This document shows positions 38,136 to 52,350 of a stretch of 64,000 bases of DNA, in pieces; within the stretch, counting starts at the first letter, position 1, and each line of letters starts with the position of its first letter. Source of the stretch: Panulirus ornatus. Its lineage: Eukaryota > Arthropoda > Malacostraca > Decapoda > Palinuridae. Where the stretch lies: positions 12,188,394 through 12,252,393 of the forward strand of contig NC_092264.1 in assembly GCF_036320965.1 (NCBI RefSeq), written 5' to 3'. A program made the translations under genes and the position numbers. The notes beneath the pieces were generated by a model, which saw only the letters and a list, made by a program, of their open reading frames with translations, was not told the DNA's origin and searched no databases.

Positions 38136-38136
<1 letters not shown>
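35582..38136 (+). mobile_element. RTE-like LINE copy F, 5'-truncated, broken RT
   Basis: Begins in the post-endonuclease linker (Arg-Val-Ser-Glu-Leu-Arg-Lys-Glu-Thr). It contains RT motif 1 (Asn-Tyr-Arg-Cys-Ile-Ser), motif 2 (Gln-Cys-Gly-Phe-Arg-Ser-Gly-Arg-Gly), motif A (Phe-Met-Asp-Leu-Glu-Lys-Ala-Tyr-Asp), motif B (Arg-Gln-Gly-Cys-Val-Met-Ser-Pro), motif C (Phe-Ala-Asp-Asp) and the C-terminal domain. Breaks occur near 35972, 36175, 36495 and 36715, the last a deletion after motif A. The final 332-codon frame (36710-37708) is open. It has the long 3' UTR form. Its A-run between exons of motif 0 is A6 and keeps the frame. Confidence 0.9.

Positions 38137-38202
<66 letters not shown>
38137..38202. 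repeat. (TA)n shared by LINE F and G tails
   Basis: A single TA run joins the 3' ends of two LINE copies in opposite orientation. Confidence 0.97.
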
Positions 38203-38212
<10 letters not shown>

Positions 38213-39812
38213 TTACACTTTGTCGCTGTCTCCCGCGTTTGCGAGGTAGCGCAAGGAAACAGACGAAAGAAATGGCCCAAACCCCCCCCCCCATACACAT
38301 GTATATACATACGTCCACACACGCAAATATACATACCTACACAGCTTTCCATGGTTTACCCCAGACGTTTCACATGCCTTGATTCAATCCACTGACAGAA
38401 CGTCAACCCCGGTATACCACATCGCTCCAATTCACTCTATTCTTTGCACTCCTTTCACCCTCCTGCATGTTCAGGCCCCGATCACACAAAATCCTTTTCA
38501 CTCCATCTTTCCACCTCCAATTTGGTCTCCCTCTTCTCCTCGTTCCCTCCACCTCCGACACATATATCCTCTTGGTCAATCTTTCCTCACTCATTCTCTC
38601 CATGTGCCCAAACCATTTGAAAACGCCCTCTTCTGCTCTCTCAACCACGCTCTTTTTATTTCCACACATCTCTCTTACCCTTACGTTACTTACTCGATCA
38701 AACCACCTCACACCACACATTGTCCTCAAACATCTCATTTCCAGCACATCCATCCTCCTGCGCACAACTCTATCCATAGCCCACGCCTCGCAACCATACA
38801 ACATTGTTGGAACCACTATTCCTTCAAACATACCCATTTTTGCTTTCCGGGATAATGTTCTCGACTTCCACACATTTTTCAAGGCTCCCAAAATTTTCGC
38901 CCCCTCCCCCACCCTATGATCCACTTCCGCTTCCATGGTTCCATCCGCTGACAGATCCACTCCCAGATATCTAAAACACTTCACTTCCTCCAGTTTTTCT
39001 CCATTCAAACTCACCTCCCAATTGACTTGACCCTCAACCCTACTGTACCTAATAACCTTGCTCTTATTCACATTTACTCTTAACTTTCTTCTTCCACACA
39101 CTTTACCAAACTCCGTCACCAGCTTCTGCAGTTTCTCACACAAATCAGCCACCAGCGCCGCTGTATCATCAGCGAACAACAACTGACTCACTTCCCAAGC
39201 TCTCTCATCCCCAACAGACTTCATACTTGCCCCTCTTTCCAAGACTCTTGCATTTACCTCCCTAACAACCCCATCCATAAACAAATTAAACAACCATGGA
39301 GACATCACACACCCCTGCCGCAAACCTACATTCACTGAGAACCAATCACTTTCCTTTCTTCCTACACGTACACATGCCTTACATCCTCGATAAAAACTTT
39401 TCACTGCTTCTAACAACTTGCCTCCCACACCATATATTCTTAATACCTTCCACAGAGCATCTCTATCAACTCTATCATATGCCTTCTCCAGATCCATAAA
39501 TGCTACATACAAATCCATTTGCTTTTCTAAGTATTTCTCGCATACATTCTTCAAAGCAAACACCTGATCCACACATCCTCTACCACTTCTGAAACCACAC
39601 TGCTCTTCCCCAATCTGATGCTCTGTACATGCCTTCACCCTCTCAATCAATACCCTCCCATATAATTTACCAGGAATACTCAACAAACTTATACCTCTGT
39701 AATTTGAGCACTCACTCTTATCCCCTTTGCCTTTGTACAATGGCACTATGCACGCATTCCGCCAATCCTCAGGCACCTCACCATGAGTCATACATACATT
39801 AAATAACCTTAC
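38203..39812 (-). mobile_element. RTE-like LINE copy G, 5'-truncated, long open RT frame
   Basis: Minus strand, tail to tail with copy F. One open frame (38403-39791, 462 codons) covers the full RT: Lys-Gly-Lys-Gly-Asp, motif 2, motif A (Phe-Met-Asp-Leu-Glu-Lys-Ala-Tyr-Asp), motif B, motif C (Phe-Ala-Asp-Asp, followed by an extra Ala) and the C-terminal domain to Val-Val-Tyr-Arg-Gly-stop. The 5' end is cut at AAATAACCTTAC and abuts a TA-rich tract. It lacks the endonuclease. This is among the best preserved RTs in the window. Confidence 0.92.
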
Positions 39813-39841
39813 ATATATATGTATATATACATATATATACG

Positions 39842-39920
<79 letters not shown>
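39813..39920. repeat. TA-rich tract at 5' edge of LINE G
   Basis: GTATATACATATATAC island followed by pure (TA)n. Confidence 0.96.
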
Positions 39921-39924
<4 letters not shown>

Positions 39925-40555
39925 TTAATTAGATGGCCTTGATTAGGGCTTCAATTGCCCAAGCCGTTTCAGCAAACGTCAAAAATAACTGTATCGGGTT
40001 AGTTGTTGAAGAAAGATCATTTGTGAAAGAAGAATGATTAGGAATTAGCACTTATCCCTAAGGGACACCACTGTCGACAGAATAAGACAGATGCATTGAT
40101 CCGTAGACCGTGATGGTCCGTCTAGAGATGAAGTTAAGCAATAGACACCAGAGGAAAGCAAAGAAGCGAAAACAAAGGAAGTTCAGAATGTAAGGATCCA
40201 TTCCAAATCCTTCTAAATGGTTGTTGGTCACACGAAGGTTAAGCGGGAAGTGAAAAGCGAAGAGGATTGCATTAACTCAGAAGCGAACGAACATAGGATC
40301 GAAAGACAGTCTGTTGCATGGTTGATACTTCATGGATGTAGAACTCCCTCCTCACACATTACAAGTGGATAATTACAATGTCCTTTCATGCATGGGATTA
40401 TTGAATGTTTAGGATTGCTGTTTTTGCTTGCCCTGCTTAGATGAAAACTTTTGACCAGAACTCTTGAGAGAGTGGAGGAACGGAGGGATCACAAGCAGAC
40501 CCAGCACCCCGAAGTCCTTACGGGTGATCGAGAAGACGAGACGGAGCTATAGTGT

Positions 40556-40614
<59 letters not shown>

Positions 40615-41817
40615 ACGGAGACGCTGAAAGGTACAGAACCACTGAAAGGCTTTGGAAATAGCGGTGTCTCTTCCATAGGGATGTGTTGCACGCACCACGA
40701 CGGGCCTACGAGAAGGAAAAGTTGAGGTCATAGACGAGCAAGGATCGGTAACCTGGCTCAGAGACAACACTCCCTGAAGATTCGAGATGGTGATGACATC
40801 TTGTCCCTGACCCCTTGTCCACCTGGAAGTACTCAGGGTGTCCCTGCCAGAGGAGAGGAGAGTCCAGCTGGCGCTCTTGATCGGTAACTTTGTTAGGGAT
40901 CTGAAAACTTGCACAGTACTTACGTCATAGCTGTAGAATCAGTGGCTGCCTTCCAGTTTACGGACGTGGCTTGTGTGTTGGGTAGCCTCTGTCTCCTCCA
41001 GCCATCATACAGCCGGAGAAACTCGTTTCCCTAAGATTCTTCGAGCGCCATCCTTGTGATGGATCACCTTTTGATGAACTATGGCGTTGCACACAACAGT
41101 ATGATGTCTGATACTGACACATTTGACCTATCAGTCGAACTCTTATAAGGCAGTGCAACAAGGGTATTGGCCAGCTCAGTGCTCGGTCAGACAAAAGTCG
41201 TACGAATATCTAACAACTGTCTGTCGTGACGAACTGGTATACACATGCCTATCGTACTTGGTCTGATGACGTAAGAAGGTTTCAGTGGAGAAAGACGTAG
41301 TGTTAGTTACCTTTCACGGGAGCTTTGGGGTACCGAGTTGTTTCGTAGCGACCTCATGACTCAGAATAAAAGCAAGGTTGATACTGGTGATCAAGACTTA
41401 TATATCACTAGTTTTGATGGAGTATTGGATGGCTTCCTTGATACTTTGTTCCACTGAAGAGATGTTATATTAGTTATAATAACATCAACAAACCTCCCTC
41501 CAGTGTAGTGATCTGTTGGACAACGTGTGTTAAAGAAGCAAATTGGATTCTGTCACGTTTCAACTATTTTTTTTTTGTTTCTTTTCAACCTCTCCTAAAA
41601 TAGATTAATCCCTCCGCTCATGAATTAATTTCGAGGATTTACTCACAGGTTGATCGTGTTTTGTTTCAGGTGATATAAAGGGTCGAATTAACTGATGAAT
41701 CGCCATGTAACTATTATCTCATTCGTTTATCTGTCAGGATAAGATCGCTCGGTGATAACAGTGCGACAGTGTAGTTCAAAAGTAGTGGGAGGACGTCGTA
41801 ATAGAAAGACAGGTGAC
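39921..41817. other. No recognised gene; (GA)n at 40557-40612
   Basis: Non-repetitive sequence of mixed composition with a 56-bp (GA)n. A minus-strand frame (40706-40900) preceded by an acceptor-like GTTTTCAG could be an exon, but I do not recognise the protein. Confidence 0.35.
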
Positions 41818-41911
41818 GTAATATCATGCGTATATATCAGTGTTTACTGAAATGCGTCGTGCCCGTAATATCATACGTATATATCAGTGTTTACTGAAAT
41901 GCGTCGTAGCC
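41818..41911. repeat. 47-bp direct duplication
   Basis: GTATATATCAGTGTTTACTG followed by AAATGCGTCGT occurs twice with a period of 47 and very few differences. Confidence 0.85.
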
Positions 41912-44117
41912 AGTTATCTACAGAAGTGGTAGTCACACACTAGTGGTAACACCACTTCCCCAAGACCCTACGTCACTCCTGCGCGGGTATATAGGTGCGT
42001 AGTAAGTCAGATGATGATTGGTAGACCAGGAACATAAGAAGGGACGTGATTGGCTTAGGAATAAAGAGCGAGGGACATGCTACTGTGGAGAGCAGATATA
42101 GATGGAAAGAGACTCAGGCCAGATGCTCAGTCACCAAGTCTTCAAGATGGCTCAAGATCTTTCGTATATATTTTCGTTTCTGCGATGACGTGGAGCAGAC
42201 CAGGCATTACCCTGGCGTTAGACGAGTGTGAGTAGGTATGTGAGTAGGTATAACACTGACCCATAGTATTTTTGTGAGGGTTTACCTGCTGGATATTGTT
42301 ACATACAATAATTGTGGGTTTTCTTATGTTTATAACGAAGCTCTACACTTGTTATGCTTCAGTGATGAACTATGAATGTGAAATAAACTATTACGTAAAA
42401 GCGACAACTGTTTGTAAAAGTTGTAGGTAGTTTACCATTCGTTTGAACTGAAAGTATTAGTATAAGATGTAAGTAATTTATCAAACTGTGACAGGCTATA
42501 AGTCTTGCGTGATGACTGTATACATAGTCAGCAAGAATTTCCTCAACTGAAATTTCAACGTGAAATCACAAAGTGGTGGAGCACTGTATTTAACCCGAGT
42601 GTATTTAAGGACGATGTAGGGTTTAAGCCACGTACGTGAGGAGATGGAGCAATCTTCCATGGACAGTGATGAGACGAGACGGGTGATCCTCCGTGAGCAG
42701 AGGTGTGGACGTGTCGACAGCTGTGATCCTTCGTGAGTTGTGTGGTGTGGTGTGGTGCGCACTCCAGTACACACAAGTCTATACAGATGACCCACTTTTC
42801 ACCTACGGTCGTTGTCGGAAGCTGTCGAGTATCTTGTGGACGACATTAGGGTCGTGAAAAGGCAGAGGGAGACTCAGAGGATAGACTGGGAGCTTATAAG
42901 GAACCCAAGACGTAACCGAAGCCATAGACCTTGTTTATATCATCCCTCAGAGACTAACGGGCGTGTGATGTGGGTCGGTGTAGACTCGCTCAGCTTAAAC
43001 ACCGGACTAACGCAAGCGCTGTCGACCTGTGAAATCCTTCACCTGTGGACGACTGTTTAATTTGTGTATATTTCGGCACTGAGGTTTAAGATGGTCTTTT
43101 ATTAGTGCTTTGGCTTCCGTCTGTACATTTGATATAGGATGAGGTTCTTGCTGCTCAACTTATTATGGTGTTGATCAGTTCGTACTCAGCATGAAAAGTG
43201 CGGTGAGTGTTCGACCTCGATAGATTCAGTCTTGGCTGTAACACAGCCATAAGTTACTGTGGCAGGATTCAAATCGTTCTCTCCAGGAGAGCGAACCTTT
43301 AAGATGAGCTGTCTTGTTCATTTGGAAGATGTTGTAACTTTGCTCGTTCTCTCTATCACAACCAGTCTGTCTGTTTTGTTTTTCTTGGCTGCTCTCCACG
43401 TAGATGCAGTTAAGACAATTTTTGGCTGTTCAGGTATGGATCTTTGGGAGATCATTGTGATAGAGCAAGAGGGAGTGGGCGAGATGTACAGCTGTAATTG
43501 TAAAATCGTGGTTAAGATTACAGGAGGAGGAAGATACTTGTGGTGATGAGGATACATTTACACCCGGAGTAGAGACGAATGAGATGAAAGTACCTAAATA
43601 ACCCAAATTGCAAGATCGCTTTTGACAGATATTCATATGTATTAAAGACTGAAGGGTATAACACATCACAGGGTTGTTTATAGATGGGTTAGGCACCGAA
43701 AACCTTCGTTGATCGGGTGACGAAGTAATGGCTATTTACGACACTGAGGCTAAGTCTTGTAGCACAGGAGCTTCGACAGAAACGACAAGGGGCTTTCGAC
43801 AGAAAGGACACAGCCACCGAGACCTTAGAAGGGTGAGCTGGCCAACCACTTTCTCACGAGACTGGGGAATTAACAGGAGAAATGGATCAAGTTTCAGAAC
43901 CGAGAAACTACTTGTCAAGATCTGTCAAGATTAGCGTTGACGGAGTGGCACTGTAATGGTTGTTGTCGGGAGCTGAGGGTGTATGGCCGCGAAAGGAAGC
44001 TTCCTAATGCAGCAGAAGTGACAGGACTTTGCTTGTTAGTATAGTGAGGCAGGAGGAGGAAGACGTTGGCTGAATGGGATTATCCACAATACACCGTCTG
44101 TAAGGCCCAGTGCCACA
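41912..44117. other. No recognised gene
   Basis: A TATATA at 41988-41993 in GC-richer context lies upstream of a 61-codon plus frame (42046-42231) ending close to a GTATGTGAG donor-like site. A plus frame at 43304-43546 has a hydrophobic stretch. Neither matches a family I recognise, so no gene is called. Confidence 0.3.
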
Positions 44118-44403
<286 letters not shown>

Positions 44404-44635
44404 GTGAGCAGCTTCTAAAAGAGGACTGCATACTGTAGACTGCATACACAACAGGATGAACGGAGGTGATGATCAGATGATAAAGCCGGAAAGGATAAGT
44501 GAACCGAGAATTTCTGGTACATGTTTCTTGTGTGGGACATAATGCCTCATACATGGAAACTGCCGTATGCGTCCAGAGGCGGTAGATAAGGTGGGAGGCC
44601 TACAGGGTCTTAAGACCATGCGATCTATGGAAACG

Positions 44636-44766
44636 GAGCTCAGTGATGTAGCGTTGCTGACCCTGATGCATTCCCTGGCTGCCGGGGGTCGAGGGCATTG
44701 AACCGAATCCTGGTTGCGGCGGTCGGTTCACAGTCAGTGCCAAGCTGTTCATCCTACTTGATCGTT
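44636..44766 (+). repeat. tRNA-derived SINE, worn
   Basis: GAGCTCAGTGATGTAGCG resembles box A. TTGAACCGAATCCTGG is a worn box B. The shared distal words GGTTCACAGTC and CCAAGCTGTTCATCC follow. Confidence 0.6.
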
Positions 44767-44832
44767 TTTTTTTTCCCCCTCGTTAGCAAGGTCACACCAG
44801 GAACAGAACTAGAAAGGCTGCTTTCATTCTCC

Positions 44833-45352
44833 AGATGTGATGTGTAATGCACTGAAACCACTGCTCCCTATCCACATCCAGGCCCCACAGACCTTTCCAT
44901 GGTTTACTCCAGACGTTTCACATGCCCTGGTTCAGTCCATTGACTGCACGTCGACCCCGGTATACCACATCGTTCCAATTCACTTGAATCCGCGCATGCC
45001 TTTTACCGCCTGTATATTCAGGCCCTGATCGCTCAAAATCTTTTTCACTCCATCTTTCCTCCTCCAATTTGGTCTCCCACTTCTTCATCCCTCCACCTCT
45101 GACATATATCTTCTTCGTCTATCTTTCCTCACTCATTCTCTCCATATGTCCAAACCATTTCAACACAACGTCCTCTGTTCTCTCAACCACACTCTTTTTA
45201 TTACCACACATTTCTCTTATCCTTTCATTCCTTACTCGATCAAACCACCTCACATCGCAAATTGTCCTCAAACATCTCATTTCCAACGCACCCACCCTCC
45301 TCCGTACAAACCTATCTATAACCCACGCCTGGTTACCATATAATATTGTTGA
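44833..45352 (-). mobile_element. RTE-like LINE copy H, C-terminal fragment
   Basis: Minus strand. Only the C-terminal domain (from the Ile-Leu-Tyr-Gly type segment to Val-Val-Tyr-Arg-Gly-Arg) plus long-form 3' UTR remains. It is more diverged than D, E, G, I and K, with CGACC at the 3' stop position instead of CAACC. It breaks off at 45352, where a different repeat begins. Confidence 0.82.
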
Positions 45353-45520
45353 TAAACATGCGATTGTCCAAATGGCGTCCTAGCTTAGTCTCTTCGATGT
45401 ATATCGACTGACTTATATTTCTCTCTTGTGTCTCCCCTGATGATGTGATTATCACACGAAAGTGCACTTGGGAACTTATCGTGTTCCATTTTCCCCATGG
45501 ACTCATAAGAATATATATGT
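45353..45520 (+). repeat. Dispersed repeat with best hammerhead-like core
   Basis: Core at 45433-45473: TCCC, CTGATGA (45437-45443), hairpin TGTGA-TTA-TCACA (45444-45456), CGAAA (45457-45461), palindrome GTGCAC, TT, GGGA (45470-45473). TCCC pairs with GGGA as stem I, and AGTGCACT could act as a short palindromic stem III. A C sits unpaired between stem II and GAAA, which is not canonical. The left part (GGCGTCCTAGCTTAGTCTC) belongs to the same unit. Confidence 0.55.
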
Positions 45521-45533
45521 ATATATATACATA

Positions 45534-47391
45534 TTTTTTTTTTTTCTTTTTATACTTTGTCGTTGTCTCCCGCGTTTGCCCCAGACGCTTCACATGCCTT
45601 GATTCAATCCACTGACAGCACGTCAACCCCGGTATACCACATCGCTCCAATTCACTCTATTCCTTGCCCTCCTTTCACCCTCCTGCATGTTCAGGCCCCG
45701 ATCACACAAAATCTTTTTCACTCCATCTTTCCACCTCCAATTTGGTCTCCCTCTTCTCCTTGCTCCCTCCACCTCCGACACATATATCCTCTTGGTCAAT
45801 CTTTCCTCACTCATCCTCTCCATGTGCCCAAACCACTTCAAAACACCCTCTTCTGCTCTCTCAACCACGCTCTTTTTATTTCCACACATCTCTCTTACCC
45901 TTACGTTACTCACTCGATCAAACCACCTCACACCACACATTGTCCTCAAACATCTCATTTCCAGCACATCCATCCTCCTGCGCACAACTCTATCCATAGC
46001 CCACGCCTCGCAACCATACAACATTGTTGGAACCACTATTCCTTCAAACATACCCATTTTTGCTTTCCGAGATAATGTTCTCGACTTCCACACATTCTTC
46101 AAGGCCCCCAGAATTTTCGCCCCCTCCCCCACCCTATGATCCATTTCCGCTTCCATGGTTCCATCCGCTGCCAGATCCACTCCCAGATATCTAAAACACT
46201 TCACTTCCTCCAGTTTTTCTCCATTCAAACTCACCTCCCAATTGACTTGACCCTCAACCCTACTGTACCTAATAACCTTGCTCTTATTCACATTTACTCT
46301 TAACTTTCTTCTTCCACACACTTTACCAAACTCAGTCACCAGCTTCTGCAGTTTCTCACATGAATCAGCCACCAGCGCTGTATCATCAGCGAACAACAAC
46401 TGACTCACTTCCCAAGCTCTCTCATCCCCAACAGACTTCATACTTGCCCCTCTTTCCAAAACTCTTGCATTTACCTCCCTAACAACCCCATCCATAAACA
46501 AATTAAACAACCATGGAGACATCACACACCCCTGCCGCAAACCTACATTCACTGAGAACCAATCACTTTCCTCTCTTCCTACACGTACACATGCCTTACA
46601 TCCTCGATAAAAACTTTTCACTGCTTCTAACAACTTTCCTCCCAAACCATATATTCTTAATACCTTCCACAGAGCATCTCTATCAACTCTATCATATGCC
46701 TTCTCCAGATCCATAAATGCTACATACAAATCCATTTGCTTTTCTAAATATTTCTCACATACATTCTTCAAAGCAAACACCTGATCCACACATCCTCTAC
46801 CACTTCTGAAACCACACTGCTCTTCCCCAATCTGATGGTCTTTACATGCCTTCACCCTCTCAATCAATACCCTCCCATATAATTTACCAGGAATACTCAA
46901 CAAACTTATACCTCTGTAATTTGAGCACTCACTCTTATCCCCTTTGCCTTTGTACAATGGCACTATGCACGCATTCCGCCAATCCTCAGGCACCTCACCA
47001 TGAGTCATACATACATTAAATAACCTTACCAACCAGTCAACAATACAGTCACCCCCTTTTTTTAATAAATTCCACTGCAACACCATCCAAACCTGCTGCC
47101 TTGCCGGCTTTCATCTTCCGCAAAGCTTTCACTACCTCTTCTCTGTTTACCAAATCATTTTCCCTAACCCTCTCACTTTGCACACCACCTCGACCAAAAC
47201 ACCCTATATCTGCCACTCTATCATCAAACACATTCAACAAACCTTCAAAATACTCACTCCATCTCCTTCTCACATCACCACTACTTGTTATCACCTCCCC
47301 ATTTGCGCCCTTTACTGAAGTTCCCATTTGCTCCCTTGTCTTACGCACTTTATTTACCTCCTTCCAGAACATCTTTTTATTCTCCCTAAAA
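45534..47391 (-). mobile_element. RTE-like LINE copy I, 5'-truncated, one frameshift
   Basis: Minus strand. The frame 45623-47086 (about 480 codons) carries the complete RT with motifs 1, 2, A, B, C (Phe-Ala-Asp-Asp) and E and the C-terminal domain. The linker (Asn-Phe-Arg-Glu-Asn-Lys-Lys-Met-Phe-Trp-Lys-Glu-Val) reads in another frame up to 47391. The shift lies at an A7 run before GGGGGT (near 47058-47064). Part of the 3' UTR is deleted: CGCGTTTG joins directly to CCCCAGACGC at 45579. There is no endonuclease. Confidence 0.9.
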
Positions 47392-48684
<1,293 letters not shown>

Positions 48685-48701
48685 ACGTACATATATATAT
48701 A

Positions 48702-51700
48702 TTATCCCAGGGGATAGGGGTGAAAGAATACTTCCCACGCATTCCTCACGTGTCGGAGAAGGCGACTAAAGGGGACGGGAGCGGGGAGCCAGAAACCCTC
48801 CCCTCCTTGTATTTTAACATTCTAAAAGGGGAAACAGAAGAAGGAGTCGCGCGGGGAGTGCTCATCCTCCTCGAAGGCTCAGATTGGGGTGTCTAAATGT
48901 GTGTGGATGTAACCAAGATGAGAAAAAAGGAGAGATAGGTAGTGTGTTTGAGGAAAGGAACCTGGATGTTTTGGCTCTGAGTGAAACGAAGCTCAAGGGT
49001 AAAGGGGAAGAGTGGTCTGGGAATGTCACGGAATTAAAGTCAGGGGTTAGTGAGAGAACAAGAGCAAGGGAAGGAGTAGCACTACTCCTGAAACAGGAGT
49101 TGTGGGAGTGTGATAGAGTGTAAGAAAGTAAATTCTAGATTGATATGGGTAAAACTGAAAGTTGATGGAGAGAGATGGGTGATTATTGGTGCATATGCAC
49201 CTGGGCATGAGAAGAAAGATCATGAGAGGCAAGTGTTTTGGGAGCAGCTGAATGAGTGTATTAGTGGTTTTGATGCACAAGACCGGATTATAGTGATGGG
49301 TGATTTGAATGCAAAGGTGAGTAATGTGGCAGTTGAGGGAATAATTGGTAGACATGGGGTGTTCAGTCTTGTAAATGGAAATGGGGAAGAGTTTGTAGAT
49401 TTATGTGCTGAAAAAGGACCGGTGATTGGGAATACCTGGTTTAAAAAGAGAGATATACATAAGTATACGTATGTAAGTAGGAGAGATAGCCAGAGAGCAT
49501 TATTGGATTACATGTTAATTGATAGGCGCGCGAAAGAGAGACTTTTGGATGTTAATGTGCTGAGAGGTGCAACTGGAGGGATGTCTGATCATTATCTTGT
49601 GGAGGCGAAGGTGAAGATATGTAGGGGTTTTCAGAAAAGAAGAGAGAATGTTGGAGTGAAGAGAGTGGTGAGAGTAAGTGAGCTTGGGAAGGAGACTTGT
49701 ATGAGGAAGTACCAGGAGAGACTGAGTGCAGAATGGAAAGGGGTAAGAACAAAGGAGGTAAGGGGATTGGGGGAGGAATGGGATGTATTTAGGGAAGCGG
49801 TGATGGCTTCGCAAAAGATGCTTGTGGCATGAGAAGCGTGGGAGGTGGGTTGATTAGAAAGGGTAGTGAGTGGTGGGATGAAGAAGTATGATTATAAGTG
49901 AAAGAGAAGAAAGAGGCATTTGGACGATTTTTGCAGGGAAAAAATGCAAATGAGTGGGAGATGTATAAAAGAAAGAGGCAGGAGGTCAAGAGAAAGGTGC
50001 AAGAGGTGAAAAAGAGGGCAAATGAGCGTTGGGGTGAGAGAGTATCATTAAATTTTAGGGAGAATAAAAAGATGTTTTGGAAGGAGGTAAATAAAGTGGG
50101 TAAGACAAGGGAAAAAATGGGAACTTCAGTGAAGGGGACTAATGGGGAGGTGATAACAAGTAGTGGTGATGTGAGAAGGAGATGGAGTGAGTATTTTGAA
50201 GGTTTGTTAAATGTGTTTGATGATAGAGTGGCAGATATAGGGTGTTTTGGTCGAGGTGGTGTGCAAAGTGAGAGGGTTAGGGAGAATGATTTGGTAAACA
50301 GAGAAGAGGTAGTAAAAGCTTTGCGGAAGATGAAAGCCGGCAATGCAGCGGGTTTGGATGATGTTGCAGTGGAATGTATTAAAAAAAGGGGGTGACTGTA
50401 TTTTTGATTGGTTGGTAAGGTTATTTAATGTATATATGATTCATGGTGAGGTGCCTGAGGATCGACGGAATGCTTGCATAGTGCCATTGTACAAAGGCAA
50501 AGGAGATAAAAGTGAGTGCTCAAATTGCAGAGGTATAAGTTTGTTGAGTATATGGGAAGTATATGGGAAGGTATTGATTGAGAGGGTGAAGGCATGTACA
50601 GAGCATCAGATTGGGGAAGAGCAGTTTGGTTTCAGAAGTGGTAGAGGATGTGTGGATCAGGTGTTTGCTTTGAAGAATGTATGTGAGAAATACTTAGAAA
50701 AGCAAATGGATTTGTATGTAGCATTTTTTGATCTGGAGAGGGCATATGATAGAGTTGATAGAGATGCTCTGTGGAAGGTTTTAAGAATATATGGTGTGGG
50801 AGGTAAGTTGTTAGAAGCAGTGAAAAGTTTTTATCGAGGATGTAAGGCATCTATACGTGTAGGAAGAGAGGAAAGTGATTGGCTCTCAATGAATGTAGGT
50901 TTGCTACAGGGGTGTGTTATGTCTCCATGGTTGTTTAATTTGTTTATGAATGGGGTTGTTAGCAAGATGAATGCAAGAGTTTTGGAAAGAGGGGCAAGTA
51001 TGCAGGCTGTTGTGGATGAGAGAGCTTGGGAAGTGAGTCAGTTGTTGTTAGCTGATGATACAGCGCTGGTGGCTGATTTGTGTGAGAAACTGCAGGAGCT
51101 GGTGACTGAGTTTGGTAAAGTGTGTGAAAGAAGAAAGCTAAGAGTAAATGTGAATAAGAGCAAGGTTATTGGGTACAGTAGGGTTGAGGGACAAGTAAAT
51201 TGGGAGGTAAGTTTGAATGGAGAAAAGCTGGAGGAAGTAAAGTGTTTTAGATATCTGGGAGTGGATCTGGCAGCGGATGGAACCACGGAAGCGGAAGTGA
51301 ATCATAGGGCGGGGGAGGGGGCGAAAGTTCTGGGAGCCTTGAAGAATGTGTGGAAGTCGAGAACATTATCTCGGGAAGCAAAAATGGATATGTTTGAAGG
51401 AATGGTGGTTCCAACAATGTTATATGGTTGCGAGGCGTGGGTTATAAATAGAGTTGTGCGCAGGAGGGTGGATGTGCTGGAAATGAGATGTTTGAGGACA
51501 ATGTGTGGTGTTAGGTGGTTTGATCGAGTAAGTAATGTAAGGGTAAGAGAGATGTGTGGTAATAAAAAGAGTATGGTTGAGAGAGCAGAAGAGGGTATTT
51601 TGAAATGGTTTGGTCACATGGAGAGAATGAGTGAGGAAAGATTGACAAAGATGATATGTGTCAGAGGTGGAGGGAACGAGGAGAAGTGGGAGACGAAATT

Positions 51701-52350
51701 GGAGGTGGAAAGATGGAGTGAAAAAGATTTTGAGTGATCGGGGCCTGAACATGCAGGAGGGTGAAAGGCGTGCAAGGAATACAGTAAATTGGAACGATGT
51801 GGTATACCGGGGTCGACGTGCTGCCAGTGGATTAAATCAGGGCATGTGAAGCGTCTGGGGTAAAGCATGGAATGTTCTGTGGGGCCTGAATGTGGAAAGG
51901 GAGCTGTGGTTTCGGTGCATTATTACGTGACAGCTAGAGACTGAGTGTGAACAAATGTGGCCTTTTTTGTCTTTTCCCAGTGCTACCTCGCGCACATGAG
52001 GGGGGAGGGGGTTGTTATATCTTGTGTGGCAGGGTGGCGATGAGAATGAATACAGGCAGATAATATGAATTATGTCCATGTGTATATATGTATATGTCTC
52101 TGTGTGTATATATATGTATATGTCTGTGTGTGTATATATATGTATATGTCTGTGTGTGTATATATATGTATATGTCTGTATGTGTATATATATGTATACG
52201 TTGAGATGTATAGGTTTGTATATTTGCGTGTGTGGATATGTATATATATACATGTGTATGTGGATGGGTTGGGCCATTCTTTCGTCTGTTTCCTTGCGCT
52301 ACCTCGCTAACGCGGGAGACAACGATTAAGCAAAATGAATAAATAAATGA

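Noticed and set aside
40706..40900. Possible minus-strand exon after an acceptor-like GTTTTCAG (Val-Thr-Asp-Gln-Glu-Arg..., His-Pro-Glu-Tyr-Phe-Gln-Val-Asp)
   Set aside because: Composition looks protein-like and vaguely recalls a cadherin-type segment, but there is no clear donor, no second exon and no family match I can defend.
41981..42240. TATA box plus first exon of a gene
   Set aside because: TATATA at 41988 and a donor-like GTATGTGAG are suggestive, but the initiator spacing is poor and the 61-codon frame is unrecognised.
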